From Deltaproteobacteria bacterium (GTDB lineage Bacteria; Desulfobacterota; Syntrophia; Syntrophales; UBA2210): DNA of 8,422 nucleotides. The stretch lies in assembly GCA_016935875.1 (NCBI GenBank), contig JAFGQD010000202.1, positions 1 to 8,422 of the forward strand. The letters are read 5' to 3'. Both the position numbers and the translations under genes were made by a program. Every line of letters starts with the position of its first letter. Within the stretch, counting starts at the first letter, position 1. Below, piece by piece: positions 1 through 6,183 of the stretch. The notes under the pieces were generated by a model. The model did no database searches, had not been told where the DNA came from, and saw only the letters and a program-made list of their open reading frames with translations.

Positions 1-102
1 TCCCCGGAAGAGCAGGCCAAGCAGGACAAAAAGCTGTCTAAGGCCTTGGTAAAACAGAAAAAGAAAGAAGCGAAGGTACTCAAAAAGCAGAGCGACCTGT
101 AA
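1..102 (+). CDS. C-terminal end of an unidentified lysine-rich protein (partial)
   Basis: Reading from base 1 in frame 1 gives 33 residues followed by a TAA stop at 100-102. The fragment is highly charged: about 11 of 33 residues are lysine, with Glu, Gln and Asp between them, and it ends in KKQSDL. No cysteine, histidine or glycine motif is present. Basic tails of this kind occur on many unrelated proteins, such as ribosome- or nucleic acid-associated proteins, so no function is assigned. The start lies outside the window. The gene converges on pyk with a 97-base gap (103-199), in which I see no strong terminator. An open frame this short could occur by chance, but the codon content and the convergent position make a true gene end likely. 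Confidence 0.5.
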   Translation, partial: SPEEQAKQDKKLSKALVKQKKKEAKVLKKQSDL

Positions 103-199
103 GCTGGAGATACCCCTTCTGAAAATAGTATCCCATACATGAACGGTTTGTTCCCGTCAGACAGCCCATCGCAAATCTGCCCACATGGAAATGATGCCC

Positions 200-1645
200 T
201 CAGACGGTGATGATGGAGAGAGAATCGGTACTTCCCTCTCCTTTTGAAAATCTGCCTTCTGTCATGATTATGTATTCGCCTTTTTGGACAAGTTTCGCCT
301 CTTTGAGCCTGTCGAGAATGCTATCACTCCACCCGGCGTGAGCCGTTTCCATAACGGTGGGACACACTCCATAGGAAAAAAAGAGGAATCCACATACACT
401 CTTTTGGGGGTTGGAGGCTAAGATCCAGCCTTCCGGTTTGAAACGGGCGATACGCCGTGCCGATGTCCCTGTCTCTGTCGGGGTCAGTATGAACTTCACA
501 TCCAGTGCCATCGCTGTTTCTGAGGCGTTGAGCGATATCATATCGGGTACGGTAATTTGCCCTTTGCGCAGGTCTTCGTGCAGGAGATTCCGTATAAAGG
601 CTGCAGACCTGATGGACCTTCGCCTGGTTTCCGTAACAGTGGCAATACGTGCCATCATTGAGACTGTCTCAACGGGATATTTTCCTATCGCCGTTTCTTC
701 GGAGAGCATGACGGCATCTGTCCCGTCCAGGATGGCATTGGCCACATCGGTGGTCTCGGCCCGCGTAGGCCGTGTACTGTCCACCATCGATTCGAGCATC
801 TGTGTTGCCGTAATGACGGGACGGCAGGCAATGTTTGCCTTCCGTATCAGTTCTTTCTGCAGTGCAGGAACCTCTTCAATGGGCACCTCGACTCCGAGGT
901 CTCCTCTCGCGATCATCAGGGCGTCAGCTACCTTCAGGATTTCATCGATATTGTCCACAGCGCTGGCCCTCTCAATCTTGGCCACCGCATATATCTCTTT
1001 GCCTTTTTTCCGGGCGAACTCCCTTGTACGCACAATCGACTCCGCCGACTCGACAAAAGAGATGCCGAAAATGGATATTCCCTCATCAAGGGCGGCTCCT
1101 ATCAGTTCAAGGTCCCTTTCTGTCGGAGAGTCAGCAAAGAGGCGCGCTCCCGGAAGATTCAACCCCTTTCCTGAAAGGAGCGGACCCTCCGAAATTACCC
1201 GGCAGATAACATCCTTTCCCCTGACCTCGATAACCTCGAGTTCGATAAATCCATCGTTGAGATAGATGACACTTTTCGGATGCACACTTTCGGTAAGCCT
1301 GCTGTAAGTCACCGGTATACGATTGCCTGTGGTGTGGACCCGCTCTGTTGTAAGTGTTACTAAGCTCCCCTTCTCGAGGAGCATGGGTTCATTTTCAAGA
1401 ATGCCCACCCGTATTTTCGGCCCCGGGAGATCAACGAGGATAGGGACTATCCGGTCAAGGCCCGCTGCGGTCGAGCGGATGATCTCTATATCTTTTTTAT
1501 GGTCTTCGAATGTTCCATGGGAAAAATTAAGACGGGCGATACTCATACCGCTTTCCAACATATCCCTGAGAACATTTTCGGAACACGACGACGGGCCTAT
1601 CGTACAGATAAGCTTCGTCTTGCAACATGGGAGCGAAAATTTCAT
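200..1645 (-). CDS. pyk: Pyruvate kinase
   Basis: Pyruvate kinase (EC 2.7.1.40) transfers phosphate from phosphoenolpyruvate to ADP in the cytoplasm, the last step of glycolysis. The 481 residues match the usual bacterial length. Visible motifs in order: KTKLICTIGPSS near residue 9; GMSIARLNFSHG, with nucleotide and phosphate ligands R38, N40 and S42; LPGPKIRVG at about 73-81, entering the B domain; AKIER with catalytic K223 and the metal ligand E225; MIARGDLGVEVP with D249; then ATQMLESM and the PTRAETTDVANAILDGTDAV signature. A normal C-terminal domain ends in DSLSIITV. It lacks the extra PEP-utiliser domain found in some Firmicutes enzymes. The ATG at 1643-1645 is supported by AGGAG (plus-strand 1656-1660) ten bases upstream. 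The gene stands alone, divergent from the transporter gene across a long gap. No truncation or frameshift is visible. Confidence 0.97.
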   Translation of the reverse strand: MKFSLPCCKTKLICTIGPSSCSENVLRDMLESGMSIARLNFSHGTFEDHKKDIEIIRSTAAGLDRIVPILVDLPGPKIRVGILENEPMLLEKGSLVTLTTERVHTTGNRIPVTYSRLTESVHPKSVIYLNDGFIELEVIEVRGKDVICRVISEGPLLSGKGLNLPGARLFADSPTERDLELIGAALDEGISIFGISFVESAESIVRTREFARKKGKEIYAVAKIERASAVDNIDEILKVADALMIARGDLGVEVPIEEVPALQKELIRKANIACRPVITATQMLESMVDSTRPTRAETTDVANAILDGTDAVMLSEETAIGKYPVETVSMMARIATVTETRRRSIRSAAFIRNLLHEDLRKGQITVPDMISLNASETAMALDVKFILTPTETGTSARRIARFKPEGWILASNPQKSVCGFLFFSYGVCPTVMETAHAGWSDSILDRLKEAKLVQKGEYIIMTEGRFSKGEGSTDSLSIITV

Positions 1646-1689
1646 AAAAAAGTGGCTCCTGACTGTCTGGGGGGTGTATTTTTAAAGGC

Positions 1690-1715
1690 ATGTAATAACA
1701 TTACATAGATGTCAA
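1690..1715 (-). promoter_or_regulatory. Palindromic operator candidate beside a TTGACA box upstream of pyk
   Basis: Bases 1690-1706 read ATGTAATAACATTACAT, a perfect inverted repeat with 7-base arms around AAC. Immediately upstream in the pyk direction, 1710-1715 on the - strand read TTGACA, a consensus -35 box. The palindrome falls where the spacer and -10 would lie, 45-61 bases before the pyk start codon. I do not see a good -10 hexamer at 16-18 bases, so either the promoter is activator-dependent or the TTGACA is fortuitous. The arm length and position fit a dimeric helix-turn-helix regulator. Which regulator is unknown. Confidence 0.45.
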
Positions 1716-1717
1716 CT

Positions 1718-1748
1718 TTGATGGATTCGTAAAAAGATCCGTTATACT
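1718..1748 (+). promoter_or_regulatory. Possible sigma-70-type promoter reading into the gap
   Basis: TTGATG (1718-1723) and TATACT (1743-1748) are separated by 19 bases, slightly longer than the usual 17. The -10 lies within GTTATACTAA, a ten-base word that recurs exactly at 6179-6188 upstream of ilvE. If used, transcription would start near 1755 and run through the two hairpins towards the transporter gene, about 400 bases away. This would be either a long leader or a separate small RNA. Support is from motif similarity only. Confidence 0.25.
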
Positions 1749-1757
1749 AATCACATG

Positions 1758-1771
1758 CCGGTATCCGGTAT
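1758..1771. repeat. Tandem heptamer CCGGTAT x2
   Basis: CCGGTAT occurs twice head to tail, directly downstream of the promoter-like element at 1718-1748. The related word CGGTATCC appears again at 2124-2131, near the transporter start. It could be a small direct-repeat operator or chance. Confidence 0.3.
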
Positions 1772-1809
1772 TATAATGGAGAATAACATGTAGCGCAACT
1801 ATTGAACCT

Positions 1810-1831
1810 CCCCGCGTAACAAGTTGCGGGG
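1810..1831. repeat. GC-rich hairpin CCCCGC...GCGGGG (REP-like candidate)
   Basis: CCCCGC (1810-1815) and GCGGGG (1826-1831) are perfect complements around a ten-base loop. It is followed by AATC, not a T run, so it is not an intrinsic terminator. It lies far from either flanking gene end. A related, partly decayed copy lies 68 bases downstream. Short GC-rich palindromes in intergenic gaps resemble REP-type elements, which are mobilised by REP-associated tyrosine transposases. No such transposase is in the window. Confidence 0.45.
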
Positions 1832-1877
1832 AATCTCCGACTGGTAAGGAAAATGTCATTTTTTATCCACTCGCTAA

Positions 1878-1897
1878 CCCCACCGCAAGCAGCGGAG
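1878..1897. repeat. Second, degenerate copy of the GC-rich hairpin
   Basis: CCCCAC (1878-1883) and GCGGAG (1892-1897) pair with two mismatches, and the inner CCGC/GCGG (1883-1886 and 1892-1895) pair perfectly around a five-base loop. Like the copy at 1810-1831, it is preceded by AACC or a close variant and followed by GAAT. The shared flanks suggest that the two are relatives and not independent chance hairpins. Confidence 0.35.
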
Positions 1898-1947
1898 AAT
1901 GAATTCACTGTTCAGTTCAAGTTTCAAACACCAATCTGCGTTTTCAC

Positions 1948-1984
1948 TGCATGAGAAGGAGAATGCTCGCCTTCCCTAAATGCA
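1948..1984. repeat. Imperfect two-stem hairpin
   Basis: TGCAT (1948-1952) pairs with ATGCA (1980-1984), and inside it GAAGG (1955-1959) pairs with CCTTC (1970-1974). The two stems are separated by an asymmetric internal loop. It has no T tract. It could be part of a structured transcript in this gap or a coincidence. Confidence 0.25.
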
Positions 1985-2039
1985 TTGTATAGAAGACAGT
2001 CGCCTGAAAACGAAAAAAGTAATCTCACGCCTGACAATT

Positions 2040-2056
2040 AAAATTCTAAGAATTTT
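2040..2056. promoter_or_regulatory. AT-rich inverted repeat upstream of the transporter promoter
   Basis: AAAATTCT and AGAATTTT are perfect 8-base arms around a single A. The repeat ends just before the candidate -35 boxes at 2061 and 2068, a position typical of activator or repressor binding. Palindromes made of A and T arise by chance more easily than GC-containing ones, so this is only a candidate operator for the OFA transporter gene. Confidence 0.35.
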
Positions 2057-2067
2057 TTACTTGATGT

Positions 2068-2096
2068 TTGATATATTTCCAAGTTACTAAAATAAT
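2068..2096 (+). promoter_or_regulatory. Candidate promoter of the OFA transporter gene
   Basis: TTGATA (2068-2073) and AATAAT (2091-2096) are separated by exactly 17 bases, a good sigma-70-type pair. An overlapping alternative is TTGATG (2061-2066) with TTACTA (2084-2089), also with a 17-base spacer. Either would give a leader of about 60 bases before the ATG at 2161. Confidence 0.45.
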
Positions 2097-2160
2097 GATT
2101 TGCATGCGAGCCATAATGTTAAACGGTATCCATGTATAAGTTCCTAAAGGAGGGGAATTA

Positions 2161-3489
2161 ATGACAAAAGAAAGAGTGATGAATCGATGGTATGTTGTAC
2201 TAGGCGCCGTTTTGATACAGTTGTGCCTCGGCGCGATCTACGCGTGGTCGGTCTTTACACCCAAGCTGACCCTGCCTGTGGCTAAGGGTGGAATGTACGG
2301 CTTCAGTGCTACTCAGGCGGCATGGGTTTTTTCAATCGGTCTTCTGGTTTTTTCAGTCGTCATGATCCTTTCAGGAAGACTGCTTTCGGTTACAGGCCCG
2401 AGGAAGCTGGCATCAATTGGCGGGGTTATCCTTGGTGCCGGGTACATATTGGGTGGATTATTCGGTTCGTCCTTCTTGAGCCAGTTGCTTTTCATCGGAG
2501 TTATCGGTGGCGCCGGTATTGGGCTGGCTTATGTTGTCCCCATTGCCGTGGGAGTAAAGTGGTTCCCGGATAAAAAAGGAATGGTTACGGGACTTGCCGT
2601 TGCAGGCTTTGGTTTCGGCGCAACAATATGGGTCAAGTCAGCCGGTTCCTGGTTTGGTCTGATAAATAATCTGGATTTCTTCGGCCTTGGCGGTGTACAG
2701 AGCGTCTTTCTTCTTTATGGAGTCATTTTCCTTGTTGCAGTCATCCTGGGAAGTATCGTCATGATTGATCCACCGGAGGGTTATATGCCGGAAGGATGGT
2801 CTCCCCCGGAACCTGTATCATCAAAATCGGGATCAAACCCAGGCAGCACGGCTTTGGGCATGGTTGACTTCGAATCCGGTGAAATGTTGAAGACCCCCCA
2901 GTTTTATATGACATGGGTTACGTTCCTGTTCTCAGCCATCGCCGGTTTGATGGTCATCTATTGCATCAAACTATTCGGTATTGATTCTTTGAAAGCTGCG
3001 GGAATGACTGCTGCAGCCGCATCTGCTGCGGCCGGTACCGCCATGGCCCTGTACGCTATTTTTAACGGCCTCGGTCGTATCGTCTGGGGAACGGTGTCTG
3101 ATAAAATCGGACGTAAAATGTCCATCTTCCTTATGTGTCTGTTCCAGGGAATCATCATGCTCCTCTTTTACAAGATGGGAGGTACTGTAGTTACTCTGAT
3201 TATCGGTGCCTGTATCATCGGTTTTAATTTCGGTGGCAACTTTGCCCTTTTCCCGGCCGTCACTGCAGACTATTTCGGAAACAAGAACGTTGGATTGAAC
3301 TACGGCTTCATATTTGTATCATACGGTATCGCCGGTGTCATCGGCCCGCAGATCGCCGGATACTTCAAGGATGCCGCCACGGGTGGTGGTGATCCTTCTA
3401 TATGGGTGACTCCGTTTATGATTGCGGCCGTCGCATGCTTGCTTGGCGCAGTAATTTCCTTAATGTCAAAACCCCCAAAGAAGGCATAG
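2161..3489 (+). CDS. OFA-family MFS transporter (oxalate/formate antiporter type)
   Basis: This is an inner-membrane secondary transporter of the major facilitator superfamily, 442 residues, about the usual length for the family with about 12 membrane helices. The opening NRWYVVLGAVLIQLCLGAIYAWSVF is characteristic of the oxalate/formate antiporter (OFA) family. MFS loop signatures are SGRLLSVTGPRKL (71-83) between helices 2 and 3, and GRIVWGTVSDKIGRKM (ending near residue 320) between helices 8 and 9. The central loop carries the OFA-like stretch PPEGYMPEGW followed by EMLKTPQFYMTW. AGGAGG (2148-2153), seven bases before the ATG, fixes the start over the in-frame ATG six codons later. The family moves small carboxylates such as oxalate, formate, lactate or pyruvate. 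The substrate cannot be read from the sequence, and no oxalate or formate enzyme gene is adjacent. It is monocistronic, with its own promoter zone and terminator. Confidence 0.92.
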   Translation: MTKERVMNRWYVVLGAVLIQLCLGAIYAWSVFTPKLTLPVAKGGMYGFSATQAAWVFSIGLLVFSVVMILSGRLLSVTGPRKLASIGGVILGAGYILGGLFGSSFLSQLLFIGVIGGAGIGLAYVVPIAVGVKWFPDKKGMVTGLAVAGFGFGATIWVKSAGSWFGLINNLDFFGLGGVQSVFLLYGVIFLVAVILGSIVMIDPPEGYMPEGWSPPEPVSSKSGSNPGSTALGMVDFESGEMLKTPQFYMTWVTFLFSAIAGLMVIYCIKLFGIDSLKAAGMTAAAASAAAGTAMALYAIFNGLGRIVWGTVSDKIGRKMSIFLMCLFQGIIMLLFYKMGGTVVTLIIGACIIGFNFGGNFALFPAVTADYFGNKNVGLNYGFIFVSYGIAGVIGPQIAGYFKDAATGGGDPSIWVTPFMIAAVACLLGAVISLMSKPPKKA

Positions 3490-3504
3490 AACGGATGTGA
3501 ATAA

Positions 3505-3540
3505 AATACGCCGGCCGGATGACCGGCGTATTAATATTTT
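3505..3540. terminator. Bidirectional intrinsic terminator, OFA transporter / murI
   Basis: AATACGCCGG (3505-3514) and CCGGCGTATT (3523-3532) form a perfect 10-base-pair stem around an 8-base loop. On the + strand AATATTTT follows. On the - strand the stem is followed by TTTATTC. It begins 15 bases after the transporter stop and lies beyond the murI stop, so it can end both convergent transcripts. The T tracts are interrupted, which may make it less than fully efficient. Confidence 0.85.
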
Positions 3541-3564
3541 ACACTCGTAGGTTCACTGGGAATA

Positions 3565-4383
3565 TCAATTAGAAAAACCAAGGGTTACCGGCATTGATTG
3601 TATGCATTCCCCGTAAAATACACTGGCAAGCCGATCGAATTTTTCCGGAGAATCGGTGGAAAAAAACGACCGGGTGCCTCCTCTGGAGAGTCTCTCCCCT
3701 ATCTCCGGATGTCTGTCCAGGTAATCTCTCAGTTTACGTGCAATGATCGGCCCCTGCGTGAGGATTTTCACATGGGGAGGAGTGTGTCTCCTGAATGCAT
3801 CATACAGTATCGGATAATGGGTGCATGAAAGGAGTATCGTGTCTATTTTGCCCCCCCGAGCAAACAGATTGCCCAGATATTCGGATACAACGACATCAGA
3901 ATGTTCTTCGTTCTGTTTTCCAGCCTCTATTATCGGCACCAGGAGAGGACAGGCCTGATAAAATATTTCTACTGAGGGGCTGATTTTTTCAAGCTCTTCT
4001 GTGTAAATCTTCGACCTGACAACCCCTTCCGTGGCAAGGATGCCTATGGTCCGGCATCCCCTGTCCGCTATCTCCTCGGCTGAAGGTCTGACCACGCCAA
4101 GCACCTTTCTGTCGGGATATGCACCCGGCAGAAATTCCTGCTGAATCCTTCTCAGAGCCCCGGAAGACACGGTATTGCAGGCAACAACAACCAGCAGGCA
4201 CCCTTTCTTCAAAAGAAAATCAACGGCTTGTATGGTGCACTCATATACCATTTCCGGAGAACGCTCCCCATAGGGAGCCCTCGCATTGTCACCGAGATAC
4301 AGATAATCATACTCCGGCAGTTCCCGGACAACACTTTTCAGTACGGTCAATCCACCGAAACCTGAGTCAAAAAAACCTATCAT
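3565..4383 (-). CDS. murI: Glutamate racemase
   Basis: Glutamate racemase (EC 5.1.1.3) interconverts L- and D-glutamate in the cytoplasm, supplying D-glutamate to MurD for peptidoglycan precursors. The 272 residues match the family length. It is a cofactor-free two-base enzyme, and both catalytic cysteines are present: C69 in VVACNTVSS and C187 in LLSCTHYP. Also visible are the N-terminal substrate loop IGFFDSGFGGLT (D6, S7), DNARAPYGE, and the central GILATEGVV. The usual second motif is LGCTHYP. Here serine replaces the glycine, a mild change next to the catalytic cysteine. The ATG at 4381-4383 is preceded by a doubled AAGGGG, the upstream copy well spaced at nine bases. It is divergent from comM and convergent with the OFA transporter. 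It is probably monocistronic. Confidence 0.96.
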   Translation of the reverse strand: MIGFFDSGFGGLTVLKSVVRELPEYDYLYLGDNARAPYGERSPEMVYECTIQAVDFLLKKGCLLVVVACNTVSSGALRRIQQEFLPGAYPDRKVLGVVRPSAEEIADRGCRTIGILATEGVVRSKIYTEELEKISPSVEIFYQACPLLVPIIEAGKQNEEHSDVVVSEYLGNLFARGGKIDTILLSCTHYPILYDAFRRHTPPHVKILTQGPIIARKLRDYLDRHPEIGERLSRGGTRSFFSTDSPEKFDRLASVFYGECIQSMPVTLGFSN

Positions 4384-4408
4384 AATCCCCTTCCCCTTAA
4401 GAAGGGCT

Positions 4409-4438
4409 GATATAACAGCTTCCGACTATCGAAAACAA
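4409..4438 (-). promoter_or_regulatory. Candidate murI promoter
   Basis: On the - strand TTGTTT (plus-strand 4433-4438) and TATATC (4409-4414) are separated by 18 bases, within the word GTTATATC. Transcription would start near 4402 and give a leader of about 20 bases that keeps the AAGGGG ribosome binding site. Position and spacing support it; the hexamers are only moderate matches. Confidence 0.35.
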
Positions 4439-4448
4439 TAAAAATCCC

Positions 4449-4477
4449 TTGCTATAACCCCCTTCATCCAATAACAT
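4449..4477 (+). promoter_or_regulatory. Candidate comM promoter
   Basis: TTGCTA (4449-4454) and TAACAT (4472-4477) are separated by 17 bases, each matching four of six consensus positions. An alternative is TTCATC (4463-4468) with TATACA (4486-4491), also at 17 bases and within the recurring GTTATAC word. Either gives a leader of about 85-105 bases before comM. Which one is used cannot be decided by eye. Confidence 0.3.
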
Positions 4478-4522
4478 GAAGAAGTTATACATGATCTTCC
4501 TTTCAAACCTGCTCCGGAATCA

Positions 4523-4542
4523 GGGAAGGAAATACCCTTCCC
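4523..4542 (+). promoter_or_regulatory. Leader hairpin upstream of comM
   Basis: GGGAAGG (4523-4529) and CCTTCCC (4536-4542) form a perfect 7-base-pair stem around a six-base loop. TCCGG (4513-4517) and CCGGA (4542-4546) could extend it with a bulge. It lies in the probable 5' leader of comM, 45 bases before the start codon, and has no T tract. It could affect mRNA stability; a regulatory role is not shown. Confidence 0.3.
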
Positions 4543-4574
4543 CGGAAGGTATGCGATGTCCGGAGAACACTTCT

Positions 4575-4579
4575 GGAGG
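4575..4579 (+). promoter_or_regulatory. Ribosome binding site that decides the comM TTG start
   Basis: GGAGG lies eight bases before the TTG at 4588-4590. The protein then begins (M)IVKVTSSAIIGID, the conserved N-terminus of this family. No suitable upstream ATG or GTG start in this frame would add conserved sequence. Confidence 0.8.
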
Positions 4580-4587
4580 CAGCTGAA

Positions 4588-6114
4588 TTGATCGTCAAGG
4601 TAACGAGCAGCGCCATAATAGGAATAGATTCCTATCCGGTTGATGTAGAAGTGGATATCTCCCGGGGCCTCCCACAGTTCTCCACCGTCGGTCTTCCCGA
4701 CGCATCCGTACGGGAAAGCAAGGACAGGATAAAATCCGCCATAAAAAATTCCGGGTACAGCTTTCCCGGCAACAGGGTGACTATCAATCTCGCTCCGGCG
4801 GATATCAAAAAAGAGGGGACGGGGTTTGACCTTCCGATAGCCGTGGGTATCCTGTCTGCACAGGGAATCATCGAAAAAGAGCGGCTTTCCGAGTACATGT
4901 TCACGGGAGAATTGTCGCTGGACGGAAGCGTCAAAGGGATCCACGGCGCACTGCCGGCCGGAATTCAGGCGGCACAGATGGGGTTGAGGGGAATCGTGCT
5001 TCCACGGGAAAACGCCGGGGAAGCCGCCATGATTGGAAAGATCGAGGTAATAGCTGTTGATTATCTGCACGATGTGGTTGAGTTTCTTAACGGCACAAAA
5101 GAATTCCCTCCCATTGAGGTACATGCATCAGAACTGTTCTCCCGGAACCTTCATTACCCCTTCGATTTCAGCGAAGTCAACGGCCAGAATCAGGCAAAAA
5201 GGGCGATGGAGGTGGCGGCCAGTGGAGGGCACAACATAATCATGATCGGGCCGCCCGGCTCCGGCAAGACCATGCTGGCACAGCGTCTCCTGACGATCCT
5301 GCCTGATCTTTCATTTGAAGAGGCCATCGAAACAACAAAGATTCATTCCGTAGCCGGACTGCTTCGCAAAAAAGAAGCTCTCCTGGCCGCCAGACCCTTT
5401 CGCGCGCCTCATCACACCATATCCGACGCGGGCCTTGTGGGAGGGGGAAGAATACCGAGTCCGGGTGAGATAAGCCTCGCCCATAACGGTGTTCTCTTTC
5501 TGGATGAATTGCCGGAATTCAAAAGAAATGTGCTTGAGGTATTGAGACAGCCCCTTGAGAGTGGCCACATGACCGTCTCACGATCTTCCGGCTCGGCGAC
5601 CTACCCTGCCAGATTCATGCTTGTGGCCGCCATGAACCCCTGCCCCTGCGGTTATTTCACTGACAGCAAAAAACAGTGCCGATGCACCCCCAATCAGATA
5701 CGGCAATACCGAACCAGAATCTCAGGCCCCCTGCTCGACAGGATAGATATTCACATAGAGGTGCCGTCCATACGATACAAGGATTTGTCGATGAGGTCCG
5801 AAGGAGAAACATCAGAAACCATAAAGAAACGCGTAAACCAAGCGAGAGATATTCAGAAGAGCAGGTTTAAAGGCGGGACACTGTGCAACGCGAGGATGTC
5901 CAACAGGCAGATAAAAGAGCACTGCGCCCTTGACGGAGACTCGAAGAAGCTCATTGAGATGGCGGTCGACAGGCTTGGTCTGAGCGCACGGGCCTACACC
6001 AAGATACTGAAGGTGGCCAGAACCATCGCGGACCTTGAAGGTGAGGAACAGATCCGTCAGTCCCACATATCTGAGGCCATCCAGTATAGAACCCTCGACA
6101 GAGACGCAATTTAA
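4588..6114 (+). CDS. comM: ComM/YifB family Mg-chelatase-like AAA+ ATPase
   Basis: The 508 residues match E. coli YifB and ComM in length. In naturally transformable bacteria ComM is a hexameric branch-migration helicase that extends recombination of incoming DNA, acting in the cytoplasm. In most other species its role is unclear. Domains: a ChlI-like N-terminal region to about residue 170; an AAA+ core with Walker A GPPGSGKT (221-228, K227), Walker B LFLDE (D306, E307) and the LLDRIDIHIEVP region; and a C-terminal Mg-chelatase domain to the end. A cysteine cluster CPC-x9-CRC (C352, C354, C364, C366) after AAMNP is typical of the family and may bind zinc. Translation starts at a rare TTG. No other competence gene is adjacent, so DNA uptake cannot be inferred. 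The ATPase motifs appear intact. It is followed by a 195-base gap, so cotranscription with ilvE is uncertain. Confidence 0.95.
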   Translation: MIVKVTSSAIIGIDSYPVDVEVDISRGLPQFSTVGLPDASVRESKDRIKSAIKNSGYSFPGNRVTINLAPADIKKEGTGFDLPIAVGILSAQGIIEKERLSEYMFTGELSLDGSVKGIHGALPAGIQAAQMGLRGIVLPRENAGEAAMIGKIEVIAVDYLHDVVEFLNGTKEFPPIEVHASELFSRNLHYPFDFSEVNGQNQAKRAMEVAASGGHNIIMIGPPGSGKTMLAQRLLTILPDLSFEEAIETTKIHSVAGLLRKKEALLAARPFRAPHHTISDAGLVGGGRIPSPGEISLAHNGVLFLDELPEFKRNVLEVLRQPLESGHMTVSRSSGSATYPARFMLVAAMNPCPCGYFTDSKKQCRCTPNQIRQYRTRISGPLLDRIDIHIEVPSIRYKDLSMRSEGETSETIKKRVNQARDIQKSRFKGGTLCNARMSNRQIKEHCALDGDSKKLIEMAVDRLGLSARAYTKILKVARTIADLEGEEQIRQSHISEAIQYRTLDRDAI

Positions 6115-6136
6115 GTACGCGTGATATTTTTTCCTC

Positions 6137-6166
6137 TTGACAGCCAGATACATTTGCGTGTATTTC
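6137..6166 (+). promoter_or_regulatory. Candidate ilvE promoter
   Basis: A perfect -35 TTGACA (6137-6142) is followed after 18 bases by TATTTC (6161-6166), a weak -10. Further down, TATACT (6181-6186) in the GTTATACTAA word could serve as an alternative -10 but lacks a well-placed -35. The leader to ilvE would be about 120-140 bases and would include the GC-rich hairpin at 6198-6215. Confidence 0.35.
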
Positions 6167-6167
6167 C

Positions 6168-6183
6168 ATAACTAATCAGTTAT
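6168..6183. promoter_or_regulatory. Short inverted repeat overlapping the possible -10 upstream of ilvE
   Basis: ATAACT (6168-6173) and AGTTAT (6178-6183) are perfect 6-base arms around AATC. The right arm overlaps the GTTATACTAA word. Its position next to the possible transcription start suits an operator, but arms this short could be chance. Confidence 0.25.

Larger units (their letters stand above)
1646..2160. other. 515-base intergenic region, pyk / OFA transporter, no gene seen
   Basis: This gap separates the divergent pyk and transporter genes. No reading frame with a plausible start, ribosome binding site and protein-like composition is visible. It holds, in order, the palindrome near pyk, a promoter-like TTGATG...TATACT pair (1718-1748), a tandem heptamer, two related GC-rich hairpins, an imperfect hairpin (1948-1984), an AT-rich inverted repeat and the transporter promoter. 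The AT-rich last 120 bases look like an ordinary promoter zone. The middle part (about 1790-1990) is unexplained and could hold a small RNA or degenerate repeat elements. I recognise no riboswitch, tRNA or known RNA family in it. Confidence 0.6.

Noticed and set aside
411..1265. Long + strand open frame (284 codons) opposite pyk
   Set aside because: It is entirely antisense to a fully conserved pyruvate kinase, has a serine/arginine/isoleucine-rich composition typical of an opposite-strand shadow, and has no ribosome binding site.
1810..1831. Intrinsic terminator for a transcript in the pyk / OFA gap
   Set aside because: The stem is strong, but no T run follows on either strand and neither neighbouring gene ends there.
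4426..5124. Long - strand open frame (232 codons) overlapping the 5' part of comM
   Set aside because: Most of it lies opposite conserved ComM sequence and its product resembles no family; it is a shadow frame extending into the promoter region.
4588..6114. Magnesium chelatase subunit of chlorophyll or cobalamin synthesis
   Set aside because: Length, N-terminal sequence and the CPC/CRC cysteine cluster are those of YifB/ComM, and no tetrapyrrole genes are nearby.
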